Both the position numbers and the translations under genes were made by a program. A DNA stretch of 49,088 bases, taken from assembly GCA_964623625.1 (NCBI GenBank), contig CAZUUJ010000026.1, forward strand, positions 1 to 49,088, in the 5' to 3' direction. The DNA is from CAZLGM01 sp964623625. GTDB taxonomy: Bacteria > Desulfobacterota > Desulfobulbia > Desulfobulbales > Desulfocapsaceae. The notes below the pieces were generated by a model, which had not been told where the DNA came from, did not search any database, and saw only the letters and a program-made list of their open reading frames with translations. Shown one piece after another: positions 1 through 8,500 of this stretch (positions within the stretch are counted from its first letter, which is position 1; every line of letters starts with the position of its first letter).

Positions 1-1
1 T

Positions 2-1129
2 ACTGAAGCAGCGGCTTCGATTCTTCGTAATCGAAGCCGCTCTTTTGTTATAGTCATCTGTCTGATTGGCGTGTTGCTTCCCTACATTACAGGAATTGCA
101 ATTTCTGAAGGGATTCGTGAACAGTCTACAATCTCGGTTTCTTCAGGGGCCGATCTCTATGTGTCCGGTGATCAGTACGGCAGAAATGGACCTGTACCAC
201 TATTGCTTGGTCGCAGGATTGAAGCAATCCCAGGGGTTGTCCGAGTTGTCCCGCGCATAGTCGGCCGAACCTATCTTGGTGAAGACCTTGCTGTTGTTGT
301 TGCTATCGACTCACAAAATGATTTTGTTGTCCAACAGGGAACACTGATTAAAAAAGATTCCCAAATCCTCGTTGGTGAACAGCTCGCCAACAAGTTGAAT
401 ATAACGGTTGGAGATGAATTCCGCTTTTCACTTCACCCGGTCAAACCTTTTACTGTCGCAGGGGTACTTGAACCAGATCTGGCATTGTGGAGTTCATCAA
501 TGATTATCACCACCTTTGCTGATGGTATGGAAATCTTCAAGCTTCCGGGAAAGGCGTCAGAACTCCTGGTCTATTGCCGGCCGGGCATGGAAGATCAGAT
601 AGGAGAGGCAATCTCGAAACTGGTTAAACCCTGGGATAAAAGACCAGGCTTAAGGATTCAAACCAAAAGGATTGTTCAGCGGTATATCAATCGCGGTTTT
701 GATATCCAGGCTGGTGTATTTTCAGTTTTTTATACAACCGCATTAGGGTTGGCAATACCGGCGCTTTTGATTCTCGCTGGATTTGGCCGGACGGCCAGGA
801 GGAAAGAAATCGGCATTCTCAAGGCCTGTGGTTGGCAGACCCTGGAGGTGTTGGAGATGACTTTTTTTGAAAACACATTGCTGGCCTTATGCGCCTCAAT
901 CGGGGCGCTGGGCCTTTCAATAATCTGGCTTGAGCTGTTGAATGGGGTTGGTATAGCACCTCTTTTTATCAGTGGTATTTCATGGGTACCCGACTTCCAG
1001 ATCCCGGCACAATTTGCCCCGTTACCGGCTCTGTTGTCGTTTCTGTTCGGCATGGTGTTGACTTTACTGGGGACGTTGGTGCCGACGTGGAGGACCGCAG
1101 TAACACCCCCTCTCTCAACACTGTCATAA
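2..1129 (+). CDS. ABC transporter permease, FtsX/MacB type (5' end missing)
   Basis: The reading frame is open from the first bases of the window, so the true start lies upstream. The visible part opens with a transmembrane helix (about residues 12-32), continues with a roughly 190-residue extracytoplasmic domain of MacB-PCD type, and ends with three helices forming the C-terminal FtsX domain, including the charged RRKEIGILKACG segment typical of this family between its helices. Proteins of this type work with a LolD/MacB-type ATPase to move or release substrates at the outer face of the membrane. The matching ATPase is at 2109-2786, separated only by a cytochrome c gene, so the three probably form one system. 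The substrate is unknown. The nearby NosL-TlpA fusion hints at metal or thiol chemistry. Confidence 0.85.
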   Translation, partial: TEAAASILRNRSRSFVIVICLIGVLLPYITGIAISEGIREQSTISVSSGADLYVSGDQYGRNGPVPLLLGRRIEAIPGVVRVVPRIVGRTYLGEDLAVVVAIDSQNDFVVQQGTLIKKDSQILVGEQLANKLNITVGDEFRFSLHPVKPFTVAGVLEPDLALWSSSMIITTFADGMEIFKLPGKASELLVYCRPGMEDQIGEAISKLVKPWDKRPGLRIQTKRIVQRYINRGFDIQAGVFSVFYTTALGLAIPALLILAGFGRTARRKEIGILKACGWQTLEVLEMTFFENTLLALCASIGALGLSIIWLELLNGVGIAPLFISGISWVPDFQIPAQFAPLPALLSFLFGMVLTLLGTLVPTWRTAVTPPLSTLS

Positions 1130-1147
1130 CCGCCCTGGCACCGTATC

Positions 1148-1207
1148 TTCAGCCGATCATTCCGCACGGTATAGGCATACTATAACTGTCCGGCATGATC
1201 GGCTGAA
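1148..1207. repeat. Inverted repeat after the permease gene
   Basis: Perfect 13-base arms (TTCAGCCGATCAT at 1148-1160 and its complement at 1195-1207) enclose further nested pairing (TATAG/CTATA). It lies 19 bases after the permease stop codon. There is no T-run, so it is more likely a REP-like mRNA stabiliser or a weak terminator than an intrinsic terminator. The rest of 1208-1517 shows no recognisable feature. Confidence 0.5.
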
Positions 1208-1517
1208 CCTGTAGCACCAGAACGATTATGACAATTAAAGTTAGGATTTTAAATCATGGGACAGACAGTTCCAGAATAATTTTCAGCTCTTATCCAAATC
1301 TGCACTACTATGGACTTTCGTTTGCAGACAGATAAGCACAACCTTTCTTGTTAATAAATGGATGACGATATATTAAACATGTAGCCATATGAGATCACTA
1401 CGGTCACTCTGCTCCCTCACAACGACAAAAGTAGCCGGTCATTACGAAGCCGCAGGCTGTGGCAGGTAAGCGCAGACTCCGATCTCCAAGTTGAGTGCTG
1501 CTTAGAAATTTTTCAAT

Positions 1518-1531
1518 TTGACTCACGTCAA
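1518..1531. promoter_or_regulatory. FNR/HcpR-type palindromic operator
   Basis: TTGACTCACGTCAA is a perfect dyad (TTGAC-N4-GTCAA) of the Crp/Fnr superfamily type. It resembles the FNR box and the HcpR sites described in sulfate reducers. It lies about 87 bases before the cytochrome c start and 16 bases before a TATAAT. Regulation of the cytochrome/ABC operon by redox state or nitrogen oxides is an inference. Confidence 0.5.
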
Positions 1532-1547
1532 GGCTGTTTAAAGTTGA

Positions 1548-1553
1548 TATAAT
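1548..1553 (+). promoter_or_regulatory. Candidate -10 box (TATAAT) for the cytochrome c operon
   Basis: A perfect TATAAT sits 65 bases before the cytochrome c start. No TTGACA lies at the usual 17-base distance. The dyad at 1518-1531 takes that place, as expected for an activator-dependent promoter, although its centre falls near -36 and not the classical -41.5. Confidence 0.4.
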
Positions 1554-1617
1554 ATTTAATAATCGGATATTAGGTGAAAGTTGTCATAGATAAGAGAAAT
1601 TCAATGTTGGAGAAGTT

Positions 1618-2112
1618 ATGAGAGCACTGAATAAATCGATACCGTTTTTCCTGTTCACTTTGCTTGTTGTTTTTTTGTGGGGCATGTTCAATGAAAGCCA
1701 TGCAGAATCAAATGCTAAGCGTGGAGGACGAATTTATAAATCGTATTGCTCACCCTGTCATGGGCTTGAGGGTGATGGGCGTGGGGCAAGGGCCAGAAAT
1801 GAACTGCTGCAACCGCCGCCTCGGGACCACACAAACGGATTTTATATGAATATGCAGCCAGATGTCCGGTTCTTCAAGGTGATAAAATTCGGCGGTAAAG
1901 CCAACAACCTCTCCCATATCATGCCGCAGTGGAAACATATTCTGAGCGATAAGGAGATCTTTCATGTCCTTGCTTTTATAAGAACGCTGGCAGATCCGCC
2001 GTATCAGGTGTCGTCCTCAAAGAACTGGGATAAAAACCCCTATGCGGTCGGTGACCATCTCGAGGCGGATAAAGAACTGGAAAAGGTGAAGGACAAAGAG
2101 AAGGGGAAGTGA
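1618..2112 (+). CDS. Secreted monohaem cytochrome c
   Basis: This 164-residue protein has an N-terminal signal peptide or anchor (hydrophobic residues 9-25) and one class I haem motif, CSPCHG, at about residue 42. A likely distal methionine sits in the HIMPQW segment about 65 residues later. The C-terminus is a short Lys/Glu-rich tail. The start is supported by a GGAG 8 bases upstream. It would carry electrons in the periplasm. It is translationally coupled to the following ATPase gene (the stop overlaps that gene's GTG start), which is unusual company for a cytochrome and suggests that the ABC system handles a redox cofactor or metal. The partner is not evident from sequence. Confidence 0.9.
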   Translation: MRALNKSIPFFLFTLLVVFLWGMFNESHAESNAKRGGRIYKSYCSPCHGLEGDGRGARARNELLQPPPRDHTNGFYMNMQPDVRFFKVIKFGGKANNLSHIMPQWKHILSDKEIFHVLAFIRTLADPPYQVSSSKNWDKNPYAVGDHLEADKELEKVKDKEKGK

Positions 2113-2786
2113 AGTCCATAATTGAAACTGATAAACTGACCAAAGTCTATAACCTCGATAGTCAACACAGTGTTGTGGCTTTAAAAGATGTCACATGCCA
2201 GGTTCCGCAGGAGAAGCTGACGGTCATTACCGGTCCATCGGGCTCAGGTAAATCGACTTTGATCAGCCTGATGGCCGCACTGGATCGGCCGACCTCCGGC
2301 AGGGTCTATGTCGACGGGGAGGATATTGCGTTTTCTTCCGACCTGTTTCAGGCTAGGTATAGAAAAAAAAGAATCGGCATCATTTTTCAGGAATATAATC
2401 TGCTGGAAGAGTTGAGTGCTGTTGAAAATGTGGCCATGCCCCTGGTTGTAACCAATATGAAAAGGGCCAAGAGGTTTGATTTGGCAGCATCTCTTCTTGA
2501 GAAAGTCGATCTGACAGACCGACTTGACCATCTTCCACGTCAACTCTCCGGAGGGGAGAGACAAAGGGTGGCGGTAGCCAGATCACTGGTCTTTGATCCG
2601 CAGATCATCATAGGCGATGAGCCATTGTCCAACATCGATGAGGAGACTCAGGAGAATTTGTTCTCTCTTTTCATAAGGTTAAAGGTGAAAGGGAAGACAC
2701 TGGTCATTGTCAGCCATGACCGGAATTTCATTCAATTAGCCGATCATGTTATCCGGTTGGTAAAAGGACGCATTGACCATACCTGA
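2109..2786 (+). CDS. ABC transporter ATPase, LolD/MacB family
   Basis: This 225-residue protein is a complete ABC ATPase. Walker A is GPSGSGKST, the signature motif is LSGGERQ, Walker B runs into GDEPLSN, and a switch histidine follows in VSHDRN. Length and motif spacing match the LolD/MacB group that pairs with FtsX-type permeases, and such a permease lies upstream at 2-1129. Translation starts at a GTG that overlaps the cytochrome c stop by four bases, preceded by AAGGGGAA, so the genes are coupled. It energises the neighbouring permease from the cytoplasmic side. The substrate is unknown. Confidence 0.92.
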   Translation: MKSIIETDKLTKVYNLDSQHSVVALKDVTCQVPQEKLTVITGPSGSGKSTLISLMAALDRPTSGRVYVDGEDIAFSSDLFQARYRKKRIGIIFQEYNLLEELSAVENVAMPLVVTNMKRAKRFDLAASLLEKVDLTDRLDHLPRQLSGGERQRVAVARSLVFDPQIIIGDEPLSNIDEETQENLFSLFIRLKVKGKTLVIVSHDRNFIQLADHVIRLVKGRIDHT

Positions 2787-2912
2787 ATCCGTGACGAATA
2801 TTGCTGTTTGGTGCGGTAACATATTGATATAATATAATATTGTTAGATTTTTCTATTTCAATCTTTAATTGCAAATCGCCTTCCGGAAGCTCACAGATTC
2901 AGGTCACAGCCA

Positions 2913-3941
2913 ATGATTGTTAATCCTTATTCCGTGTCAGCGTTAACGATTGATGCGGCTTCATTCGGTCTGGCGGCGGTTACCGTTGTGAAAACCACCA
3001 AACTGCTGCTTTCACCGTTCCGTCAGGGTGGTGAAACCGGAGAGTCTGTCACCAAACATGAAAACGACCTCTACCTCCTCTTCTGGCTGGGGACGGTTCT
3101 TCTTCTAATTCGTTTACTCTCCTGGCCTTTTTTCTACCTGGTATTGCACAGTTTCGTTCCGGAAGTGGTTGGTGCCATGTGCATCTATGGGACAACCAAG
3201 CTCTTGCCTCGCCTGACCCTGTTTCTCGAGAGTGCTAAAGTGCTGCTTTTCTTCTCCGGAATGCTCTGGCTCTTGCTCTTCCGTTTGGAACGACTGAGTG
3301 AAAGAAGCGGCGCCAAGAGTGTAAAAGCAGTGAATACCATGCTTTTGCTTTTAGTATTCTGCGCAGGTATGGCTCTTTTTGAAAGTGGTGGATCTGTCGT
3401 GCTGTGGATCAGATCTTCGGCGGACCTGGCTGTTTCTTGCTGTACAACGATTACCGATATTCCGAACCGGTTTACAGTCTGGATTCCAGAGACCCTGCTT
3501 GGTAACAAATATGAACAACCTCTCTGGCTTGCGTATTTTGGCATAAATGGTGTTTTGCTCATTTCTGGATACCTGGTGTCGGCCCGGTTTGTAAAACGGG
3601 GAATTAAGCCATCCTGGCTTGTTTTCCTGTCATTTTCTGCACTGCTTGCCGGTGGTGTAACACTGCTGGCCATGATCGAGTTGATTGCACCCAATCTGAT
3701 GGGATTGTCTTTTCACCATTGTATTTATTGTTTCGTCCAGACAACAGTGGATGGGGCCTTGATTCTGCTGCTTGTTATTATCGGGACATTTTTACTCGCG
3801 GTACTGACACCCGTTTATCTCATGGCGCATTCATGGGCCAAAGAACAACTACTCAGCAACATATTGACCAGATGTCTGGTAATCGGTCTGCTCGGCTTTG
3901 GTGGTTCTCTGATAATGGTTTCAGTTCATCTGCTTTTGTAG
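2913..3941 (+). CDS. Polytopic membrane protein of unknown function
   Basis: This 342-residue integral membrane protein has about eight predicted helices. No family is recognised with confidence. Visible features are a MCIYG segment near residue 90 and an FHHCIYC segment near residue 270. The paired Cys and His residues at membrane edges could bind a metal or haem or form a disulfide. It lies between the cytochrome/ATPase pair and a NosL-TlpA fusion on the same strand, so a part in the same metal or redox module is likely. An AT-rich stretch with TATAAT-like sequence at about 2825-2845 may supply its own promoter. Confidence 0.75.
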   Translation: MIVNPYSVSALTIDAASFGLAAVTVVKTTKLLLSPFRQGGETGESVTKHENDLYLLFWLGTVLLLIRLLSWPFFYLVLHSFVPEVVGAMCIYGTTKLLPRLTLFLESAKVLLFFSGMLWLLLFRLERLSERSGAKSVKAVNTMLLLLVFCAGMALFESGGSVVLWIRSSADLAVSCCTTITDIPNRFTVWIPETLLGNKYEQPLWLAYFGINGVLLISGYLVSARFVKRGIKPSWLVFLSFSALLAGGVTLLAMIELIAPNLMGLSFHHCIYCFVQTTVDGALILLLVIIGTFLLAVLTPVYLMAHSWAKEQLLSNILTRCLVIGLLGFGGSLIMVSVHLLL

Positions 3942-4067
3942 GATTAGTTTGAAGTTTCTGGCTTCATATTTTGAGTTGTTTGGGGTCGTTTTCCAAAAGG
4001 AACTGTTTACGATGACGATACGTTCTTCAATAATAATCCTACTACCTAACACCTAACAGCTTCCACT

Positions 4068-4922
4068 ATGAAAAAGATTTTCTCTATAGTTGCCTTCTTT
4101 GCGCTCCTTGTACTGATAGCTGTATTTTCAGAATTTCAGCAGAAAAAAGGTGGCATATGTGATTTTGATGGCAACAGAATCAATCCGAGCCATCAGGTGA
4201 ATGTAACGACGGGTGAGGGCAAGGAACACAAATTCTGTTCGATATGCTGCGCCTCTTACTGGCTTGAGCGAAATCCGGATATTGAGCGATCAATCAGTGA
4301 GTCAAAAGGTGGGATGATTCAAGTAGTTGATCAAATAACAGGAGAAACTATCGATGCATCTCTTGCCTATTGGGTCAGATCGAGCAAAATCAGTGTTCAT
4401 GAAAATAAGTGTGATCTGCATGTCTTTAAAGATTCGGGAGATGCGGCAAGACATATTCATGATTATCGCGGCAAGGAGGTAGAAGGGTTTGTTGCCGGAC
4501 TAGGCAGACAGTTGCCCTGGGCGCCGAATTTTTATACCCATGATGTGAACGGGATGATGAGCGATCTGTTGCGCTATCGTGGCAAGGTTGTGTTCATCCG
4601 GTTCTGGAACAGCTCAAATCCTTTTACAACTAAGGATCTTGGCTATTTGCAAAAGAGCTACAACCGTTGGTGTAAACAGGGATTTGTTGTGTTGGCGATT
4701 AATGTCCAACAAAGTAAAACCCATGTAAAATCATTTACCTCCGGCCTCAATCTTCCCTTTCCCATCCTGTTGGATCCCCGTGGGCAGATTGCCGACCTGT
4801 ACAAGGTCAGGGGCTATCCAACCGGTTTCCTCATCGATCGATCGGGTATAATCAGAAATCAATCGATCGGTGAGATCCTGCCGGAAATGATGGAGCCACT
4901 TGTCGCACCCCTTTTGCAGTAA
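4068..4922 (+). CDS. NosL-like/TlpA-like fusion lipoprotein or anchored protein
   Basis: An N-terminal membrane anchor (residues 5-22) is followed by a NosL-like domain (about 30-140) carrying CDFDG and FCSICCAS, which could bind copper. A thioredoxin/TlpA-fold domain follows (about 150-284) with the typical KVVFIRFWN strand and the cis-proline region GYPTGFLID. The usual active-site CxxC after the tryptophan is absent: the segment reads FWNSSNPF. The second domain therefore cannot act as an ordinary dithiol oxidoreductase, while the Cys residues of the NosL half remain. It is the last gene of the ABC/cytochrome group. NosL proteins serve copper delivery, which suggests metal handling for an extracytoplasmic enzyme. 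The function is inferred. Confidence 0.75.
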   Translation: MKKIFSIVAFFALLVLIAVFSEFQQKKGGICDFDGNRINPSHQVNVTTGEGKEHKFCSICCASYWLERNPDIERSISESKGGMIQVVDQITGETIDASLAYWVRSSKISVHENKCDLHVFKDSGDAARHIHDYRGKEVEGFVAGLGRQLPWAPNFYTHDVNGMMSDLLRYRGKVVFIRFWNSSNPFTTKDLGYLQKSYNRWCKQGFVVLAINVQQSKTHVKSFTSGLNLPFPILLDPRGQIADLYKVRGYPTGFLIDRSGIIRNQSIGEILPEMMEPLVAPLLQ

Positions 4923-5115
4923 ATAGCCGCGATAAAATCCATGGTTTCAATGGTTGGTTTTACCGCCTGAATAATGTGAGCATAAAATTCATCATTTCTA
5001 CCGGGAACAGGGGATTGTAATTCCAGATTGGCATGTTAAATTCAAACGTTCAACACAGTTATCAATACCATTTAACCTTTAGGATATGAAAAGAAGAGAT
5101 AAAAAGGAGGCAGCA

Positions 5116-5451
5116 ATGAAGAAACAGTTGAAATGGCTGGCGATCAGCCTGGTAACCGCTCTGGTAATTGGATTCTCTCAGATGGCTTTTGCATTTGATA
5201 TGAAGATCAAGTACACCATTCCGACCATGAAGACTCAGGAAGATGTGACAAAGATCAAAGCTTTTATCGATACCTTGCCAGGGATCATGGAGGTTGATTT
5301 CTATCTGGAGAACAACACAATCATCATCTTCTTTGACGATGAGGAGCTTGAAGATGAGAAGTTTGAATTCAGAATCCCGTTGAAAAAACAGCATGGTTAT
5401 CCGGTAACAAAGACGGATATTCTCTATCAGGATCCCGAAAAGAGAAATTAG
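5116..5451 (+). CDS. Small secreted HMA-like protein lacking CxxC
   Basis: This 111-residue protein starts at the ATG preceded by AAGGAGG. An upstream in-frame ATG at 5086 has no ribosome site. A cleavable signal peptide ends at AFA (about residue 26). The mature part begins with a beta strand, KIKYTIPTM, and has the beta-alpha-beta layout of heavy-metal-associated domains, but the metal-binding CxxC is missing. It shares this opening and the pattern of a helix followed by an acidic strand with the convergent gene at 5620-5952. Binding of a metal by other residues, or a structural role, is possible. The function is unknown. Confidence 0.7.
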   Translation: MKKQLKWLAISLVTALVIGFSQMAFAFDMKIKYTIPTMKTQEDVTKIKAFIDTLPGIMEVDFYLENNTIIIFFDDEELEDEKFEFRIPLKKQHGYPVTKTDILYQDPEKRN

Positions 5452-5559
5452 CGCATAAACGATCACAGATACCAGCCTTAATACAGTCGTGGCTGTAAAA
5501 TATGGCGTTTGGGATCGTTAAAAGATTCGTTGAAAGATTAAAGAATTTAGAAGCATAAT

Positions 5560-5596
5560 AAAAAAGCCATGAGCAGTGCTGCTCATGGCTTTTTTA
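5560..5596. terminator. Bidirectional intrinsic terminator
   Basis: AAAAAAGCCATGAGCAG and CTGCTCATGGCTTTTTT form a near-perfect hairpin flanked by A- and T-runs. It sits between two convergent genes (ending at 5451 and 5620) and should terminate both transcripts. Confidence 0.9.
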
Positions 5597-5619
5597 TTAC
5601 AGGTAAGAAACTGGCAAGA

Positions 5620-5952
5620 CTAATTCATCACACCTTCTTTTGGTTCCAGCATAAGAGAAAGTCGTTTGACTTTAAAGCCTGCTTTTTCAAGTGCTGTTTT
5701 GATGACTTCTTCATCCACATAGGCATCATCAAAGGTCACAAACAGGTATTTCCTCTCAAGGTTGACATCAAGATCGAGTACGCCTTTGATATTTTCAACG
5801 GTTTCCCATATTTTTACAGCGGTCTGTCGATCGACCATTGAGGGGATATCGTACTGATACTGAAATTCCAGGCTTAAGCCGTTGGTAGCAAATAACAGTA
5901 CAAAGCACACAGGGAGAAGAAAAGCTACTAATCGATTTTTTATGTTTTTCAT
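5620..5952 (-). CDS. Small secreted HMA-like protein lacking CxxC
   Basis: This 110-residue protein has a signal peptide (residues 7-27) and a mature domain beginning FQYQYDIPSM. A helix (TAVKIWETVENIKG), a strand (DLDVNLERKYLFVTF) and a second helix with AGFKVKRL follow. This is the complete heavy-metal-associated fold, again without the CxxC loop: the loop position reads SMVDRQ. It resembles the gene at 5116-5451, and the two converge on a shared terminator. They probably arose from one ancestor and may act on the same periplasmic target. No function can be assigned. Confidence 0.7.
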   Translation of the reverse strand: MKNIKNRLVAFLLPVCFVLLFATNGLSLEFQYQYDIPSMVDRQTAVKIWETVENIKGVLDLDVNLERKYLFVTFDDAYVDEEVIKTALEKAGFKVKRLSLMLEPKEGVMN

Positions 5953-6130
5953 GCGTCAGTAAAAATTATAAGGTTAGTGGTTTGACAGTTGATCTTGTTT
6001 CAGTGGTCCCCTTTATACTTTGTTCAGTTGTTTTTGTCACTTTTTGTGATACTATTGGCCCAGTTTTTTCCATACTGCTGCATCCGATCCAACAACCTAT
6101 TAAAATTCACTAATTAGAGGAAGTTTGCTG

Positions 6131-6793
6131 ATGAAGTATTTATTTTCGATTGTATCTGTTCTGGTTTTTACTTTTTCCGTCATCGCACCGGTATATGCCA
6201 CTGCTGCAAAAAAAGAAGGTTCTAAAAAAGAGGAGTTCTCAAAGGAGAAAAAGAAACAGCAACCTGTAAAAGGAAGTGCTAATGATGAGAGCTGGGAAGA
6301 TCTGAACTTAAAGGTTATCAATCTCTATAAAGAACAGAAATTCATGAAAGCCTCCGGACTCAATAAGTATGTCATTCACATCGCCAGACAATTGCCCGAG
6401 GCGGAAAGGGAAAAGCTCTCTATTTCCCTTGGCAATCAATCAATGATATCCACCCATCTGGGCAAGTTTATGGATGCCGAGGCCTCAGCATGGGAGGAGT
6501 TGGCTATTCTGCAGATGGTCTATGGAAAACGAACGTTAAACACGCTCAAAGCCTGGAATCATCTGGCCATCATTTACACAATGGCACAGGAGCCTAAAGA
6601 TGCTGAACAGTGTTTGAAGACAATAATTGCAATAGAAGAGGAAAACCACGGGAAACAAAACGAAAAGGTCATTCCATCCTATAAAAAATTACTCAAGTTC
6701 TATCAGATCTCAAAAAATAAAAAGAAAGAGAAAGAGCTGGAAAAAGAGTTGAAGAAAATGGAAAATGCAGCCAACAAAGAGAGCAAGAAGTAA
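6131..6793 (+). CDS. Secreted TPR-repeat protein
   Basis: This 220-residue protein begins at the ATG that follows AGAGGAAG by ten bases; a TTG two codons earlier is less likely. A signal peptide ends at YA (about residue 22), then a Lys-rich linker leads into helix-turn-helix repeats of TPR type across about 55-195 (for example LKVINLYKEQKFMKASGLNKY and the repeat around AEASAWEELAILQMVYG). The C-terminus is a strongly charged Lys/Glu helix. Such proteins usually scaffold other proteins in the periplasm. The partner is unknown. It is transcribed alone, upstream of a trkA fragment. Confidence 0.7.
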   Translation: MKYLFSIVSVLVFTFSVIAPVYATAAKKEGSKKEEFSKEKKKQQPVKGSANDESWEDLNLKVINLYKEQKFMKASGLNKYVIHIARQLPEAEREKLSISLGNQSMISTHLGKFMDAEASAWEELAILQMVYGKRTLNTLKAWNHLAIIYTMAQEPKDAEQCLKTIIAIEEENHGKQNEKVIPSYKKLLKFYQISKNKKKEKELEKELKKMENAANKESKK

Positions 6794-6837
6794 CATGGAA
6801 GGCCTGTTGTCTCACTGATTAAGTGAGGTTTTCAACT

Positions 6838-6987
6838 GTGTTCGGTAAAAGAAAAAATATATCGGAATCGATTCTTATTCTAGGTCTCGGTGGAATAGGT
6901 TTCTACCTAAAAAAACGTCTGCTGCATGGAGGCTATTCGGTAACGGTCATCGGATCGAATCAGGAACTGATCAGCTATGGGGAATAG
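6838..6987 (+). pseudogene. Fragment of trkA-type NAD-binding gene (5' end only)
   Basis: A GTG-initiated frame of 49 codons encodes a hydrophobic strand with the dinucleotide-binding glycine motif GLGGIGFYLKKRLL and VTVIGSNQELI. This matches the first 50 residues of TrkA/KtrA potassium-channel regulatory subunits. It ends at a TAG and the next 80 bases carry no continuation of the family. It is a truncated relic. The companion trkH relic lies at 11356-11528 on the other strand. Confidence 0.55.
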
Positions 6988-7070
6988 TTACATTGGCAGC
7001 GGCCACAAAGTGATTGCCATCTGTGCTTCAGATCATCTTAAAGATCTGCGCAAACTTTTTTAAATCCCGC

Positions 7071-7604
7071 TTATCGATCCATCCTGTTGTTTGGTTTTGA
7101 GTGTTTTTGGGCGTATTGAAAAAACACTTCCCTGGCCATGTTACAATAGGCCAACCATTCAGGATGGGGTGTGTAGCTGTCATCAAGCCACCACCATAAC
7201 TTAAGCTTCTTCTGGGCGACCAGTTGATGTACTTCTTGCCAATCCCGGATTCCCAATATCTCAACAAGATGCCTGGGAGTGATCATTGGATTGGGTGAGA
7301 AGTCGATCCAGTCCAGCCCTCCATATTCTTCCTCGTTTTCAATCTTTGTCCGATCGCAATAGGAAATTCTGTGGCCTGCGTGTTTGGTTAAAAAGGCTCT
7401 GATATGCGGCAGGAGCTCCTGTATCCATTTATGCTGAGGGGTATCTGGAACATCCCAGAATGGTTCCGTCTCGAAAACGGCATTGACATCAACAACAGAA
7501 TAATCCTGCAGCGGTCCGTTATTGACAAGTTTGCTCAACCCCCATTTATAAGCGGCTTCAATGTATTCCTTACAGCCTAAACAGGAAAAATACAGTTCAT
7601 TCAT
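7071..7604 (-). CDS. Hypothetical soluble protein
   Basis: This 177-residue cytoplasmic protein belongs to no family I recognise. It has a CLGC pair at residues 9-12, is rich in tryptophan and histidine, and its middle (about residues 100-140) could form a small alpha/beta fold. Its ATG overlaps the stop of the membrane protein gene at 7601-8017 (ATGA), so the two are translationally coupled and probably work together. Confidence 0.6.
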   Translation of the reverse strand: MNELYFSCLGCKEYIEAAYKWGLSKLVNNGPLQDYSVVDVNAVFETEPFWDVPDTPQHKWIQELLPHIRAFLTKHAGHRISYCDRTKIENEEEYGGLDWIDFSPNPMITPRHLVEILGIRDWQEVHQLVAQKKLKLWWWLDDSYTPHPEWLAYCNMAREVFFQYAQKHSKPNNRMDR

Positions 7605-8017
7605 GGGAGAATACCCGGACGTTTATTGATTTTTAGATACCAGAGGATGAAATAGACCAGCAGCCCGGGGATTGTGCCTATGAAGGCGTAAAAAAATGCT
7701 TCGAAACGAAAAAGGTGATCAGTCTGTGTAAACTGGTGCATCAAGGACACAAAGCCGCCAAAACCGATGAGGCTGCCACTGAAGATGGAAATGACAGCCA
7801 TCTCCTTGTCAGACAGCAAATAGCAGCATAGGCTGCCACCCGCTGCAGCAAGCAGATAACTCAGCAGAAGAGGAGGGTTTGGCAGTTGTGTAATGACATC
7901 TTGAAGCGGTCTGCATTGGCCGTTTATAAAGAGAAAAAACACAGGCAGAGCCATTGACAGACATAAGATGGTTATCGCGATAACCATCTTCCTGCCGCCA
8001 TCACAAGAAGAAAACAT
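7601..8017 (-). CDS. Hypothetical membrane protein
   Basis: This 138-residue protein has about four transmembrane helices (residues 11-30, 47-68, 71-92 and 106-127) and short loops. No family is recognised. An alternative start at the second ATG (residue 11) would remove only a short hydrophilic leader. The gene sits 12 bases after the SnoaL-like gene and overlaps the following gene by four bases, so the three form an operon. Confidence 0.6.
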   Translation of the reverse strand: MFSSCDGGRKMVIAITILCLSMALPVFFLFINGQCRPLQDVITQLPNPPLLLSYLLAAAGGSLCCYLLSDKEMAVISIFSGSLIGFGGFVSLMHQFTQTDHLFRFEAFFYAFIGTIPGLLVYFILWYLKINKRPGILP

Positions 8018-8029
8018 GTTTTGGTAAAG

Positions 8030-8500
8030 CTATCCGCTGAATGGCAGCGACGAGTGGTGCAGGTTGATTTTCAATCGGCCATCGGTCCCTTTGAGATAGC
8101 CAAAGGTATATTCAACCTTAACATCAGTGCCATCCGTCTGGGTAAAAAAGTAGTTTCCCATAGCCACGGCATAGTTGCCGTTGATGAACGTGCCGCTGTT
8201 TTCAAAACGAACCTTGATCCAGGGGTTGATGGCAAAACCATGGTCTTCCGGAAAATCGTCATTGTCACCGACAAAATAGGAAAGGGCAGCCACCCTGGTC
8301 GGCCTGAACTGTTTCTCGGTGGCCTTGGTCGGTTTGAACAGAACCTCTCCAAGTTCAAAACCATAAAGGGTGTCGAGATGATTTTCAGCAGCTTTTAGAT
8401 AGTCGCCCTTATCGGTAAAAGCCTTTCCAATGGCAACAATACCATCACCCCATGCCTGTTGTGCTTCTTCAATTTCTTGAGTTGTAATCTCATCGCTCAT
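8030..8500 (-). CDS. SnoaL-like (NTF2-fold) protein
   Basis: This 156-residue protein starts at an ATG preceded by GGAG. It has the layout of small NTF2-fold/SnoaL-like proteins: an N-terminal helix pair (EIEEAQQAWGDGIVAIGKAF, YLKAAENHL), then strands ending in VEYTFGYLK and LKINLHHSSLPF. I recall close relatives labelled phosphoribosyl-AMP cyclohydrolase in some databases, but the metal-binding residues expected of HisI are not evident, so that label is doubtful. NTF2-fold proteins bind small ligands in a conical pocket. The ligand is unknown. It is the first gene of a three-gene operon. Confidence 0.7.
   Translation of the reverse strand: MSDEITTQEIEEAQQAWGDGIVAIGKAFTDKGDYLKAAENHLDTLYGFELGEVLFKPTKATEKQFRPTRVAALSYFVGDNDDFPEDHGFAINPWIKVRFENSGTFINGNYAVAMGNYFFTQTDGTDVKVEYTFGYLKGTDGRLKINLHHSSLPFSG

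Noticed and set aside
5086..5115. Earlier start for the small HMA-like protein
   Set aside because: It would place ten charged residues before the signal peptide, and the AAGGAGG site points to the ATG at 5116.
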